From Stomorhina lunata (lineage: Eukaryota > Arthropoda > Insecta > Diptera > Rhiniidae): a stretch of DNA of 64,000 bases. This document shows, piece after piece, positions 1 to 11,604 of the stretch; position 1 is the first letter of the stretch; the number at the start of each line of letters is the position of its first letter. The translations under genes were made by a program, and so were the position numbers. Under the pieces are notes generated by a model. The model did not search any database and was not told where the DNA came from. It worked only from the letters and a program-made list of their open reading frames with translations. Where the stretch lies: positions 53,708,174 to 53,772,173 of the forward strand of contig OW121740.1 of assembly GCA_933228675.1 (NCBI GenBank), given 5' to 3'.

Positions 1-7
1 CAACAAC

Positions 8-1290
8 GTGCTTTCTCCATTGAAATTTCGACTTCCATTGCTTCTATCAAATATACATAAACTTGACCTTAAGAAGTCTTCTGAATTTGATAGAATTTCT
101 CTGTCAATGATTATCCATGTTCCACTTTCAGCTATAAGAATTTTTGTATTTATATACAACGCGATTTTTCGTTTGGGATATTTTCCAATGTACTGGAAGA
201 TATCAGAAATCGTTATGATTCCAAAATCAGGCATAGGCATACTTACTTTCAATTATCTCGAAATTGTTTAAAAATCTACTTATTTAAACTTTAAGTACAA
301 TCATAAATTGGATGGATATTATTTCTGATCATCAATTCGGTTTCCGCGAATATCGTGGTACAGTTGAACAAGTACATAGAATAACAAAAATGATCAGGAA
401 GGCCTTCGAAAAAAAACATTACTGTTCCGCCTTGTTCATCGATATTTCACAAGCATTCGATAAGGTCTGACATGAGGGACTTGTAAGCAAAATTATAAAT
501 CTGCTTCCAGCAAGTACACATAAGCTCTTAAAAAGTTATTTGTCCAAAAGAACCTTCCGAGTTCGATCAAAAGATGAATATTCTTCTCCTAGAAGAATAG
601 CTGCTGGAGTTCCACAAGATAGTATATTGGGTCCCATGTTATATATTAACTTTACAGCAGATATGTCAACGAATGCTCAAACATACACATCCACTTTCGC
701 AAATGATACAGCATTCATTAGTACTCATTCCGACCCCAAAATTGCTCCTGCATTATTACAATCCCATATTCATGAGTTTCAAGCATGGCTGAACAGATGG
801 AAAATTGGAGTAAATCCGACCAAGTGCGTTCATATAACGTTTACTCTAAGGAGAGACAACTGCCCTGCAATTAAAATTAACAACGTGACCATCTCCGAGA
901 GTTCTCACGTTAAGTATCTTGGTGTTCATTAGGATCGCCATTTTACATGGTCCTATCACATTGACAGCAAGATAACTCAGATAAAATTAAAATCCGCTGA
1001 ACTAAACTGGTCCTTTTGTATAAAACGATAATTAAACCAATATGGACCTATGGTATTCAGCTTTGGGGAACGGCTTCTACCTCGAACATCGCCAAATTAC
1101 AGAGACGACAATCCAAGTTGTTACGTTTAATAACCTGCGGCCCTTGGTATATACGATATAACAACATTCATAAAGACTTGAATGTTCCTCTTGTCCAAGA
1201 AGAGATTAGAAGGTTCTGTACCAAATACATCTCCAAGCTGCACGTTCACCCAAATCATCTTTTGCACTTTGAAGGTCATTAAGGACTAAG
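8..1290 (+). pseudogene. Jockey-clade non-LTR retrotransposon reverse transcriptase, decayed
   Basis: Three pieces in different frames read as one RT of Jockey type. 8-271 carries the N-terminal palm approach (FRLGYFPMYWK, then MIPKSG). About 433-476 encodes motif A as FIDISQAFDKV followed by TGA where a Trp-His pair is expected. 540-932 carries GVPQDSILGP and a catalytic motif that reads FAND instead of FADD, followed by the KCVHITFTLRR and VKYLGVH blocks. 1016-1282 carries the C-terminal IWTYGIQLWGTAS segment. At least two frameshifts, one nonsense codon and the FADD to FAND change make it inactive. No endonuclease domain is seen; the element probably starts left of the window. The following bases to 1405 show no further recognisable element. 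Confidence 0.85.
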
Positions 1291-1405
1291 AAGGATGGAT
1301 ACCTTGGACCTGGTCAGCTAGGACCTTTTTCATCTATTGCCACTGAACAATTTCCTATTAATTCGAATAAATAACAAATAGAGTTGCACTGACAATCTCT
1401 ATATA

Positions 1406-2709
1406 ATGGGTGTTTTTTTCAGAGGTATAGAACTTCGAATTGAAATAAAACACAAGAAAATCGTTTTAATGTCCATCAATTTGGCTTTATTGGAAGGATA
1501 ATTTTATGCCATTAATGTTTAAATATGATTTCGGGCATGTGGCCGCCGCGGCTGGCTCGAATAAAGCCAATTCTACAGGTCCAATTTTCAACTACTTTTT
1601 CGAGCATATGGGGCCGTATGTTGGCAATAACGCCACGAATGTTGGCTTCCAAGTCCCCTAACGTTTCTGGTTTGTTGGCGTAGACGAGCGACTTCACATA
1701 TCCCCAAAGAAAATAATCCAGTGGTGTCAAATTGCACGATCTTGGTGGCCAATTGACAGGTCCATTCCGCGAAATTATGCGCTCATCGAATGTTTCCTTC
1801 AATAAATCAATTGTGACGTGCGCTGTGTGGCATGTAGCGCCGTCTTGTTGGAACCACAACTCATCCACATTCATGCCATCCAATTGGGGAACAAAATAGT
1901 CGGTTATCATGGCTCTATACCGGTCTCCATTTATGGTAACTGACTCTCCAGCATTATTTCGGAAGAAGTATGGCCCAATGACTCCACCAGCCCATAGAGC
2001 ACATCAAACAGTCAGTTTTTGTGGATGTAATGGCGTCTCAAGGGTCTCATGTGGATTCTCTTCACTCCAAATGCGGCAATTTTGCTTGTTGACGTAGCCA
2101 TTCAACCAAAAATGAGCCTCATCACTGAACAAAATTTTGCGATGAAAATCAGCATCGAGATCAATCTCATTTTCGGCCCATACACCAAAATCACGAAGCA
2201 TTGCATGGTCTCGCGGCTTTAATTCTTGCACAAGCTGGATCTTGTAAGGTCGCAAGCCAAGATCTTTGCGCAAAATCTTCCATAAAGTTGATGGACAAAG
2301 CTCCAATTGCTGTGCACGGTGACGAATTGATTCATTCGGGTCCTCTTCAACACTTTGCTCTACAGCGGCAATTGTTTCTTCGGTGCGCACTGTTCGACGT
2401 CGCTGCGGATGCGTATTATCACATAGAGTAAACGTAGTGCGAAAACGATCCATGGTTAACCGAATTAATTGCTCTGATGGACGATTATGTCGACCATAAA
2501 ATGGACGGAGCTTGCGGTAAACTTCGCGAACTGAACCATTATTTTCGAAATAAATTTGCACGATTTGCAAGCGTTGTTTTTTTGTCAACCTGTTCATAAT
2601 GAAATGGCAAACCAAACTAAATATTAATCACTTGACAGCTGACAAAATGGCCGCCAGTTAAAAAAGTGATGCCAACTTAAAGTTCTATACCTCAATAAAA
2701 AACACCCGA
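1406..2709 (-). mobile_element. mariner-like (DD41D-type) transposon, copy 1
   Basis: Inverted ends match over about 28 bp: GGGTGTTTTTTTCAGAGGTA from 1408 and the same motif with few changes reading inward from 2707. TA dinucleotides sit at 1404-1405 and 2710-2711, as expected for the target-site duplication of the IS630-Tc1-mariner superfamily. The element is about 1.3 kb, normal size for this group, and holds one transposase frame on the minus strand. It is the most complete mariner in the window; other copies at 14.5, 37.6 and 44.1 kb are more damaged. Confidence 0.9.
1512..2597 (-). pseudogene. mariner-like transposase with a single internal stop
   Basis: The frame is open along the whole transposase except for TGA at 2004-2006, where the family has Trp in a V-W-C motif. 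It can be read from 2597 (MNRLTKKQRLQIV, the family start; an upstream in-frame Met lies at 2615). The N-terminal part is the helix-turn-helix DNA-binding region. The catalytic part shows FSDEAHF (first Asp), WFQQDGATCHTA (second Asp, codon 1842-1844) and LTPLDYFLWG (third Asp, codon 1716-1718). I count 41 residues between the second and third Asp, so DD41D spacing, as in rosa-type elements. The family catalyses cut-and-paste transposition at TA. One point mutation separates this copy from an open frame of about 361 codons. Confidence 0.9.
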
Positions 2710-2711
2710 TA

Positions 2712-4690
2712 ATTTCCATTAGATTAAGATTAGATTACTTATTGTTATACATGCTTAAAAAAAATTGGGATCTTAGTGCAATACACTACAGTAAAACTTT
2801 TTAATTAAATGTTTGATGTCCCAAAATTTTGATAAACCTTTTTAACAAAACCGGTTTACATTTGACCATAGCTCCCATATAAACAACTTACGGAAACTGC
2901 AAAAACATAAAAAGGGCGTTTCTGTGTGTCCGTCAGTTTAAAGCTCAATAGCGCCTAAACCAAAAGGGTTAGAGTAACAAAAATTTACAAAAAGAAACAT
3001 ACTTTCTTGAAAATGTTCGGTATTGAAATTGGGTAAAATCGGTTGACATTTGATTTTAGCTCCTATACAATACCGCCCCGCTGATAAATTAAATCAATTA
3101 TGAAAAGTTGAATTGTGTTAACTAGTGTTATCAAAATTATTTAGGAGGGTGGTATGATAATTATTTTGTGATAAATATTTTTAGTAAAAATTATTTCAAA
3201 TTTATAGATTAAAAGATTTTAATTAATATTTAAGTTAAATTTTGTGATTTCGAGTTCTAAATGAACCGATCATATGGTTATAAGGGTCGCAGGAAAATTT
3301 TTTTTCTTTGATTTCAAATGTTTTTCTACGGAATATTATGACACTAGGTCTAAAAGTATAGTTCTGAAAATTTGAGCCAAATTGGACAACGTTCCATGGG
3401 AGCGCATCGGGTCCAAAGTTTAAGAGCCCATTTTACGGAAATCAAAATTTTGACATTTGACCCCGTTGAAGAAAGGGTTAATCTCGTCCAATATTAAAAA
3501 TCCTTTCAGCATAGGTTATCCAAAAAATAAACAATAATATCAATTATTTTCTTTGTTAAAATCAAATTTAGCCGAAAAATTTAAATTTTCGCGAATTTCT
3601 TCAATTGTAAGTCGCAGGTAAGGCGAAACTGTTCAAAATATCGACCTAATTTTTGAGTTTTATTCTCCCATTTGTCTGTTTTAACAAACTGGTAAATAAA
3701 TTCTAAATTTGTAATATTTGTTAAACAAAATTTTCGAAAAATCAAAAAATTATTTTTGAAACCGACCTGAAAAAATGTATCATTTTCCAAGATGAAAACT
3801 TAATAAATTCGATTATTTTTAAGCAAAACTGAACTATTCAATACTAACGAGTCATTTAATGATAAACCATGTCTAACTTTGAAAATTCTTTATTTACATC
3901 ATAAAATTTTTGGTGCATAACCTTAGGCGCGTTGTCAGGAACATGAATTTTTAGGGGAAAATTGGAATAACTCCAAAATTACTTTATGGATTTTTGTTTT
4001 TATTTATTTGAAATAAAGCTGCAAATATTATAAAAAATTCAAATGTTTCGTAGCTAAGTCGTTTTTCTTTCCTTACTTACATTACCCACTTTTCATACCT
4101 CCCACGTATTCATTTTTGAAAAACTCTATACATTTGTATACTTAAACGTTTCAATAAATTTGAAATTATAATATGAAAAATAGTCTCTATCAAGTCATGT
4201 TCATAGTCATAGAAGCCATTAAGCCAAACTTTGATAGTAAAAGCGAAAAAAGGAGAATTAGATACCATTTGCAAGTTAATTATGTTCAAAAACATTTAAA
4301 ACTCATACCGCGCCCAAAATGAACAAAATTATTCCAAATTAAAAATTCATTAATTTACGCAATAATGGCTATGAGAAAAAATAGTGCTGATGTGAGCCAT
4401 TATTCGCAATATATTTTGTACAATAATTAAAGCATTTAAAAAAGTGTTGAACGTTCTAAGTAGTTCTAAATAGTGTCTATATAAAAGACCGTCCCCGTGG
4501 TTCTATTTCTCTCTATCTTTGTTGCTAAATTTAAATTTTATTAATTCCATTTTGATACGATGGCTTGCCATTTCCTTTAAATTAATTATGTCTTAAATAG
4601 ACAATGAATAATTATTATTAAATACACGTGGAAGTGTTTAGGTTTTGCAAAACAAATTTCCATGTAGACATTTTTCTTTGACATTTTACA
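2712..4690. other. non-coding stretch with decayed interspersed repeats
   Basis: No credible coding region. 2860-3080 resembles part of the large mini-me-type repeat near 20.7-20.9 kb (shared phrases 'aatagcgcctaaa', 'gctgataaatt'). 3315-3435 matches 21905-22030 in inverted orientation. The rest is AT-rich sequence in which I recognise nothing. Confidence 0.6.
3315..3435. repeat. dispersed repeat, inverted partner at 21905-22030
   Basis: Contains 'gggagcgcatcgggtc' and 'tattatgacacta' phrases whose reverse complements appear near 21.93-22.01 kb. Identity is partial. The family is not recognised. Confidence 0.55.
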
Positions 4691-5149
4691 TTAACAGCCT
4701 GTTTTTCGAAAATGAAAATATTGTTTCGTTCGTAAAAATAACGAAACGTAAATCAATTTGGTTTTTGTAAAATGAAATAAATTCTAGTGAATGACAACTT
4801 AAAAGCTTTCGTGTATTAAGCTTTTTTTGGGTTTTTCTTAAACAAATTCACTCGTATAAAGCGAATGAAAACGTTAAAATTTCTCGATAACCAAAGGTCT
4901 TTCGTGTATGAAATAAAAACTAAGGGCCTGATATATTTATTTGTGCAAAGTTTTAGTAAACAAATGCATTTATCTTTAGATTTATAAACGTTTTTGTGCA
5001 TTCATGATTATTTTAGCTACTTTTGAGAATTTGTCTTGTATGGGAGGTATGGTCAAATATGGGTCGATTCCTACAAAATTAGTACACTGATTAAGGTTAT
5101 TATAGGTAATATTTGTGCTGCATGTTATTGAAATAGAACTAAATCGTTC

Positions 5150-5390
5150 TTGGACCAAAATATAAGCCTGTGTCAAAACAACTCAGGAAGTGATTCTGGG
5201 TCGATTGGTATAATTAAAGGTGGGTCTCAAAATATAAGCCTGTGTCAAAACAAATCAAGAAGTGATTCTGAGTCGATTGGTATACTTAAAGGTGGGTCTC
5301 AGAGCAATATTTCTATGCGTTACAGACATCAGCACAAACCCAATATACCCTTTCCACCAAATTTAATCGGGAACTGAGGGAGGCCGTTTA
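5150..5390. repeat. mini-me-type repeat piece inside duplicated unit 1
   Basis: A sub-repeat of about 71 bp ('ataagcctgtgtcaaaaca') occurs twice in a row, followed by 'aaaggtgggtct', 'catcagcacaaac' and 'ataccctttcca'. The same phrases end the mini-me copy at 14.4 kb. The small open frame across it is a by-product of the repeat. Confidence 0.6.
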
Positions 5391-5451
5391 AAAACTTTAA
5401 AACAACTTGAGTTGCAAATATATCAAATATACCATCTATCATCGGCAATTG

Positions 5452-5812
5452 TTCCAAAAGTTGCAGTGCATGGTTTGCCTAAACCTGTTATTATAAGAAA
5501 ATTGTCCCCACGTGAACACAGTAAGAAGAACCCGTTCGAACGATGAAGTTATATTTGAGAAGGTTTCCTCATTTTCTTCACATTTATTAGTGGCCGCGAA
5601 TGCCTCCCATCTATTTAGGCATCAACACCACAACCTATATCAACCAAAAAAGAAAAGAAAACAAAATAGCCAGGTAATGAAAGAATTGGTACTATTGAGG
5701 AAACAAGTAGCCCCACAGGAGGCAATTTTAGGTGTGATGCAGTCTCAGGATGTATCTGTGAAATTTCCGAAGCTGCAAAAACTATAGCTGATTTTATTAA
5801 ATATTTAAAATA
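5452..5812 (+). other. unrecognised gene-like fragment, unit 1
   Basis: I do not recognise a domain. One frame from 5512 gives 91 residues with NDEVIFEKVSSFSSHLLVAA and a basic stretch KKKRKQ. Sections of other frames also look protein-like (VAVHGLPKPVI upstream; ISEAAKTIADFIKYLK before TAG at 5810), as if an exon had been captured and then frameshifted. The same segment recurs in unit 2. It may equally be non-coding transposon interior. Confidence 0.3.
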
Positions 5813-6409
5813 GATTTTAATTTGTTAATTGTGAATTTTTAAAATTAAAATTTAATTTACAGCCTGTTTTTCGAAAATGAAAATATTGTTTCCTTCGTAA
5901 AAATAACGAAACGTAAATCAATTTGGTTTTTGTAAAATGAAATAAATTCTAGTGAGTGACAACTTAAAAGCTTTCGTGTCTTAAGCTTTTTTTGGGTTTT
6001 TCTTAAACAAATTCATTCGTATAAAGCGAATGTAAACGTTAAAATTTCTCGATAACCAAAGGTCTTTCGTGTATGAAATAAAAACTAAGGGCCTGATATA
6101 TTTATTTGTGCAAAGTTTTAGTAAACAAATGCATTAATCTTTAGATTTATAAACGTTTTTGTGCATTCATGATTATTTTAGCTACTTTTGAGAATTTGTC
6201 TTGTATGGGAGGTATGGTCAAATATGGGTCGATTCCTACAAAATTAGGTACACTGATTAAGGTTATTATAGGTAATATTTGTGCTGCATATTATTGAAAT
6301 AGAACTAAATTAGTGGCTGTAAAGGACCTAAAACTCTATTTGGGGAAGGCATTCCTATTGAAGGTACCCGAAATAGTAAACCGATTTTGACCAAAAAGTA
6401 TAGGGATCT

Positions 6410-6645
6410 TTCTTGGACCAAAATATAAGCCTGTGTCAAAACAACTCAGGAAGTGATTCTGGGTCGATTGGTATAATTAAAGGTGGGTCTCAAAATATAA
6501 GCCTGTGTCAAAACAAATCAGGAAGTGATTCTGAGTCGATTGGTATACTTAAAGGTGGGTCTCAGAGCAATATTTCTATGCGTTACAAACATCAGCACAA
6601 ACCCAATATACCCTTTCCACCTAATTTAATCGGGAACTGAGGGAT
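6410..6645. repeat. mini-me-type repeat piece inside duplicated unit 2
   Basis: Second copy of the 5150-5390 segment, nearly identical, with the same internal duplication of about 71 bp. Confidence 0.6.
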
Positions 6646-6702
6646 GCCGTTTAAAAACTTTAAAACAACTTGAGTTGCAAATATATCAAATATACCATCT
6701 AT

Positions 6703-7061
6703 CATCGGCAACTGCTCCAAAAGTTGCAGTGCATGGTTTGCCTAAACCTGTTATTAGAAGTAAATTGTCCCCACGTGAACACAGTAAGAAGAACCCGTTC
6801 GAACGATGAAGTTATATTTGAGAAGGTTTCCTCATTTTCTTCACATTTATTAGTGGCCGCGAATGCCTCCCATCTATTTAGCCATCAACACCACAACCTA
6901 TATCAACCAAAAAAGAAAAGAAAACAAAATAGCCAGGTAATGAAAGAATTGGTACTATTGAGGAAACAAGTAGCCACACAGGTGTGATGCAGTCTCAGGA
7001 TGTATCTGTGAAATTTCCAAAGCTACAAAAACTATAGCTGATTTTATTAAATATTTAAAAT
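6703..7061 (+). other. unrecognised gene-like fragment, unit 2
   Basis: Second copy of the 5452-5812 segment. The frame opens earlier (6670) because of base differences and stops at 6985 because about 13 bp are missing relative to unit 1. The shared central peptide is the same except for scattered changes. No function assigned. Confidence 0.3.
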
Positions 7062-7430
7062 AGATTTTAATTTGGTAATTGTGAATTCTTAAAATTAAAA
7101 TTTAATTTTATTTTTTTTTTATTTTTATAAACAAAGGCAATTGACTGACAGGATTACCACCGACAAGCTACATGTTACATATAAAAAAGCTTGGATATTT
7201 CGAAATACATATATTGGCAATAATGTTTCCTTACGAAAGAAAAAAGCTCTTTTTATGTCAAAATTATATTAACGAAAGCTTTTAAACGTTTTAGAAAAAC
7301 CAAAATTTGAGCTTAATCGTAAGCAAACGAAAACAAATGTGACAAGACTTTTGTTTTCGAAAAACAGGCAGTAAGTATTCGAAATAAAAACTAAAGAATA
7401 GATTAGTTGGTCCGTATCTACAAGGTGTCA

Positions 7431-7460
7431 CACAGTGGTTTACGGACGCTTTTTTTTGGA
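7431..7460 (+). other. Transib left terminus, RSS-heptamer-like
   Basis: CACAGTG at 7431-7437, then 12 bp GTTTACGGACGC, then a T-run. The heptamer fits the recombination-signal consensus exactly. The T-rich stretch at the nonamer distance does not match the RSS nonamer well. Confidence 0.85.
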
Positions 7461-8791
7461 AATAATTCTGTAACTTTTGAACGACTGGAGATATTTGAAT
7501 GAAATTTGACATGGTGGTAGTCAAGGAGTATTTGAGTTGGTTTTTAAAAGCACTGGTCCATGAGGGGTCGGGAGAGTGATTGATGGACCTTCAAAGTTGG
7601 TCACCTCGGGTGTTCGATTTTTTTAAAAATTCGCCAAAAATCCATTTATGTATGGATTGAAAAGAAATTTTAAACTTAAGTTGTCCTTGAGAAGATCTAC
7701 AAAAAATATGCTTAAATGTGTAGGTTATCTCCTTTGGATTTCGAGATATTTGGGTAAAAAGGAATTTTTAGGTTGATTTTTTACCTCTTTTTTTAAGCTT
7801 TTTTTGATCTGGTGGACGCATCTGAGGACCAAAAATTTTTTAAGAATATTCTTTAAATTTGTAATAAAATTCTGAATAATTTTTGTGCAAGTTAGTTATA
7901 GAAATCTTCTTTTGTTTAAAAGTTAAAAATATTCAAAGTTGAAACTTACAAAAAATTTCGCTTTTTTTTTAGTTTTTCCCCAAAAGATAGCTATATTTTT
8001 TCACTAATAAAAAAATATTTTCTTAAGAAACATAAAAAGATTTTTAAAGTTTTTAAAAGAAAACATAATGAGAATGCGTATAAAACAAATTTCTTGCTAA
8101 TTGGACTTTTGGTCCTCGCACATGTCCTCTCCAAAAAATGGCAATTTGTAAAAAAAAAATTAGTTTAAACAAAAATTTCTCAAAAGGCAAAGCACCGATT
8201 TGAAAAAAATTATAATGTTCATATTTTCCAATATATCTGTTATTGATTAGAAAAGTTTTTTCTGAAACGCGCTGCAAATAGAGACAGTGTTGCCATATTT
8301 GTAAAAAAACTCATTTTTTGAAATACCTTTTTCCCCAGTTGGGAATTGGGGAATTTTTAAGTTAAAATTGGGAATTTTTTTTAGTCTATTGCTTTTACAT
8401 CTTATTGGTCTACATTACTACAAAATTTCATTGTAATATCTTTATCCATGTCATTTCCACAGAATATCAAAGATTAAAAATATTTTCCTTAAAAAAGCAG
8501 AAAAACAATTTTTTTTTGTTTTACGATACAAAGTGTAAAAAAAGTAACGCACTTAAAAAAAACTTTTACTTAGTGCTAATCTCCTAGTCTTTCCCGATCT
8601 AATGATACTAAACATGTATATAAAGCATTAATACCGAGTCTTAAAAAACTCTGAAAACTTTGGCCCCCGTAGCATTTTTACACTGTTTATTTAAATATAA
8701 GTGATGAATTTGTGCATATAAAATTAATAATCATACTCAAATATTTCACTATAAGATGACAATGATCCTTCGATAACAAACAAATATTTTT
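7431..8791 (+). repeat. Transib left inverted arm
   Basis: About 1.36 kb, matched in reverse complement by 11605-12960 with only scattered substitutions and small indels. It ends inwardly near 'cttcgataacaaacaaatatt'. Short open frames at 8053-8277 and 8405-8587 are mirrored in the other arm and lack any domain, so I read the arm as non-coding. Confidence 0.92.
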
Positions 8792-8950
8792 TTATTTTTT
8801 TAAAGAAAATATCATGAGGATTTATGAAATATCAAAATGTAAATAATTTGTACTTATATTAAAAGGTGAAATACATTTTATTGAAGTATTTGTAGTTAAA
8901 GTTTAAACTTACAGTTTTTATTACATATTTATATAAAAGTAGTTATTTAC

Positions 8951-10988
8951 TTAATTTTTATTTTCAGTAAAATAATCAGTACAATCTATTATATCAAGAA
9001 CCTCTTCCAGGTGTTCGTTTTCAGAAGTTTTTGTATAACTGCTCCACCATTTCTTTCTTATCGTTGATAGAGCAGGATCAGAAGACAACAAGAGATAATT
9101 TATTAGATCCTGATTTTGCGATTTTCTTGAGCATTTTCTGGTATTAAATAGTTGGATATACTTGAAATCTGAATTCCGCGCTTCCTGGGCCTCTTCTGTC
9201 AGTTCACCAAGTGGGAGAAGATTTGATTCAATTATTTCACGACCATGTTGAAGGACTTTATGAACTGTTGGTGTAATTTCTTTCCAGTGATACAAATGTC
9301 GTATACGAGTTAACGCGTTGAGGGCATAGCAATGAAATTTTTCAGCATTTATTTGATATTTGCTATTTATTGCCGATAATATTACGTAACATTTACGAAG
9401 AACTTCCTCATCAATTCCAGTAATCTTTGAAGTTGTTTCATAATTTTCAAAGAATCGCCTGGCCGTATTACCATCGTTTGTACTGCCATATCCTACAAGT
9501 GGTTTGTCTATGTTTAGACCCGTCATAGTTTTGAATTCTTCCTGAATCCTTTTTTTTTTCACTGGATCTCATTTCAATCAGTTCCTTATTATTTCTCACG
9601 GATTTTAGCTGATTATCAGGTATATTCCTATATTTCAGATCATATGCTATATGTAGCATAAATTCTAAAAATCGGATACGTGCATGTAGGGGCGATATAC
9701 CAAATTCCAGAACCTCTTGATTAATTGCAGTACTAGCTGATGCATCTTCTGAAGTTTGTAGAAATTCCGATTTCTTCTTTCCGCATAATGAGCATTTCCA
9801 AGTTGAATGGGTTTCCGTTATAGCGTTGCTTACTTTTCCATCTATCATTGTCAATTGAAGCTCAAAATTTACATTAATCAAATATCCATGTATGTCTATG
9901 CAGACTGGACTCAAATTGTCTATTGAATATTTGATATCATCAACCCAATTTTTTGTGCTTGCTGCATTTTCTTTTAAATATTCGAATCTGATCGGTCTGC
10001 AAAATGCCTTTGATCCTGGAGATGTGTTAACCCACACATATTCAGTACGCTCTTTTGATGTGGATGGTTCAGAACGATTCTTTCTTAATCTTAGTGGTAC
10101 TAGGGATGCCATAAAAACGCTTCTGTAGTCATTTGTGTTCTGATGAGATGTTGATTGTTTGTATTCCGGTAATCCAGATAAACCGTCACATCCCCATTTA
10201 CATATTAAAGTTAAGTCCTTGTTGTCAAGTTTCTTGGCTTCTTCTTCAGACAATGTAGTAGATATCAGCCTTGATGCCGTATTTTCCAATAATTTTGATA
10301 AATCCACAGATGCACTTTCGTCTCCTATCACGTTTGTTGGTATTAAGTTTTTTTTGGTTTTTAATAACGCATTATATCCTGGTAAAATTGAGTGTCCTTT
10401 ATCTCGTAATGCCTTACAGAGTTTAATATATTTATTTTTACTCAATTTCAACTCGAGCATAAGAGCAAGTGCTTCTTCCTCCGAAAATTCTGATTGAGAA
10501 GAAGGAGTTGGTATACTCTTAATAATTCGCTTAAGACGTTTAGGAGAAGCCTCTGGGAGAATATCTGCTATTTGTTTAGCTTCAGCTGGTTGATTATTTC
10601 GTTTGAGCACTTCCTTAAAGGAATCTTTGATTTCAGTATCCGAATGAGTAGAAAGAACTTCGGATAATCGCATCTTTTTAGATCTTTCTCCGAGATCATC
10701 ATAGTTTTTTAGAGGGGCTCCAGCACCAGAAGTTTTAAGCTCAATTGAGTCCTTCAGCCAGTCTTTAAATTTAGATTCAAATCTTTTTAAACAGTAATTA
10801 ACCGACTTAATTTTAAGTTCAAATAACTTTACAAATTTTACGACTTTGTCTTCCTCACTATTGAGAATCATGGAGTTAGTTTGACTTTTAGCATATCGCA
10901 TGATTATTTTAATTTTTTCTGCTCTCGAACTGCTTGGTTGTTCAAAAAGAATATCGCACAACACTTTAAATTCCAATGTTATAGCCAT
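8951..10988 (-). pseudogene. Transib transposase (RAG1-like), split by one frameshift
   Basis: Two overlapping minus-strand frames (9468-10988, 506 aa; 8951-9562, 203 aa) join at a run of ten A (plus-strand T, 9550-9559), giving about 680 residues, the usual Transib length. Start chosen at 10988 (MAITLEFKVL), the first Met. Catalytic triad: Asp268 in KWGCDGLSG (codon 10185-10187), Asp383 in MIDGKVSNA (9840-9842) and Glu127 of the second frame in EEAQEARN (9182-9184). Zinc-ligand candidates match RAG1: C399-x-x-C402 and, in the second frame, H101-x4-H106. The Transib hallmark NDGNTARRFF follows the junction. The frameshift is either real decay, a base-calling error in a homopolymer, or slippage; the sequence alone cannot decide. 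No other stop interrupts it. Confidence 0.93.
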
Positions 10989-11604
10989 GATGTTTTAACT
11001 GTTAATAGCAGTTACATTTAAAACTTTCTTTTTTATATTAAAAAAAAACATTTTTTATATATACCTGTATCCAAAGAATAATAAAGAAATCAATGAATTA
11101 ATGTATTTTTTACCTCTAAAAATAGGTGCATATATAACTCAACCAATATGTGCGTCTCGTAAAACCTACCTGTATGGAGGTGAGTAACCATATCCTTTCT
11201 GACCATTATGAAAAACCCAAGTTGTAACAATTTTTACCTATTGCATTAACTTTCACATTAAAAAACATTTTATAACCTTAACATAATTTTGCAATTTTTT
11301 CAAATACACCAATTTTAAATACCGGAAAAATGCCTTTAAATCTTATTTTAAATAAATTGTCACACTGTTACTATAAAAGTACTCTTCTAATTAAACTTTT
11401 GCTACAAATTATGGATATATTACCTTTACACTGTTATCAAAATCGGTGCCTTACTCGTACTTACTTATTTAGAATCTTTTACTAAAATTTTATTTTTTAG
11501 CTTGGAACAAAAGGCAAAATCGAATAAAATTTTTTTAAGTCATTCTTATAATGTTTTCTTTAAAAAAATAAAAAACTATTTATATCTTTTTGAAGAAAAT
11601 ATTT

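Larger units (their letters stand above)
4694..7372. mobile_element. DNA element with inverted ends and tandemly duplicated interior
   Basis: Begins with CAGCCTGTTTTTCGAAAA (4695) and ends with the inverted motif TTTTCGAAAAACAGGC (to about 7370). Weaker inverted matches continue inward for about 100 bp ('ttaaaagctttcgt' at 4799 against 'acgaaagcttttaa' near 7273). The left end and interior are present twice in direct tandem: 4694-5858 and 5859 to about 7103. Unit 2 has about 98 bp near 6310-6408 that unit 1 lacks, and unit 1 has about 13 bp near 5720 that unit 2 lacks. No transposase and no clear target duplication were found, so the superfamily is open. Confidence 0.65.

Noticed and set aside
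8053..8587. Open frames in the Transib left arm repeated in the right arm (11803-11985, 12113-12400)
   Set aside because: They recur only because the arms are inverted copies; composition follows A/T runs, no domain is visible, and small differences shift the frames.
9892..10497. Plus-strand frames over the Transib gene
   Set aside because: They lie opposite the well-supported transposase frame and have no family resemblance.
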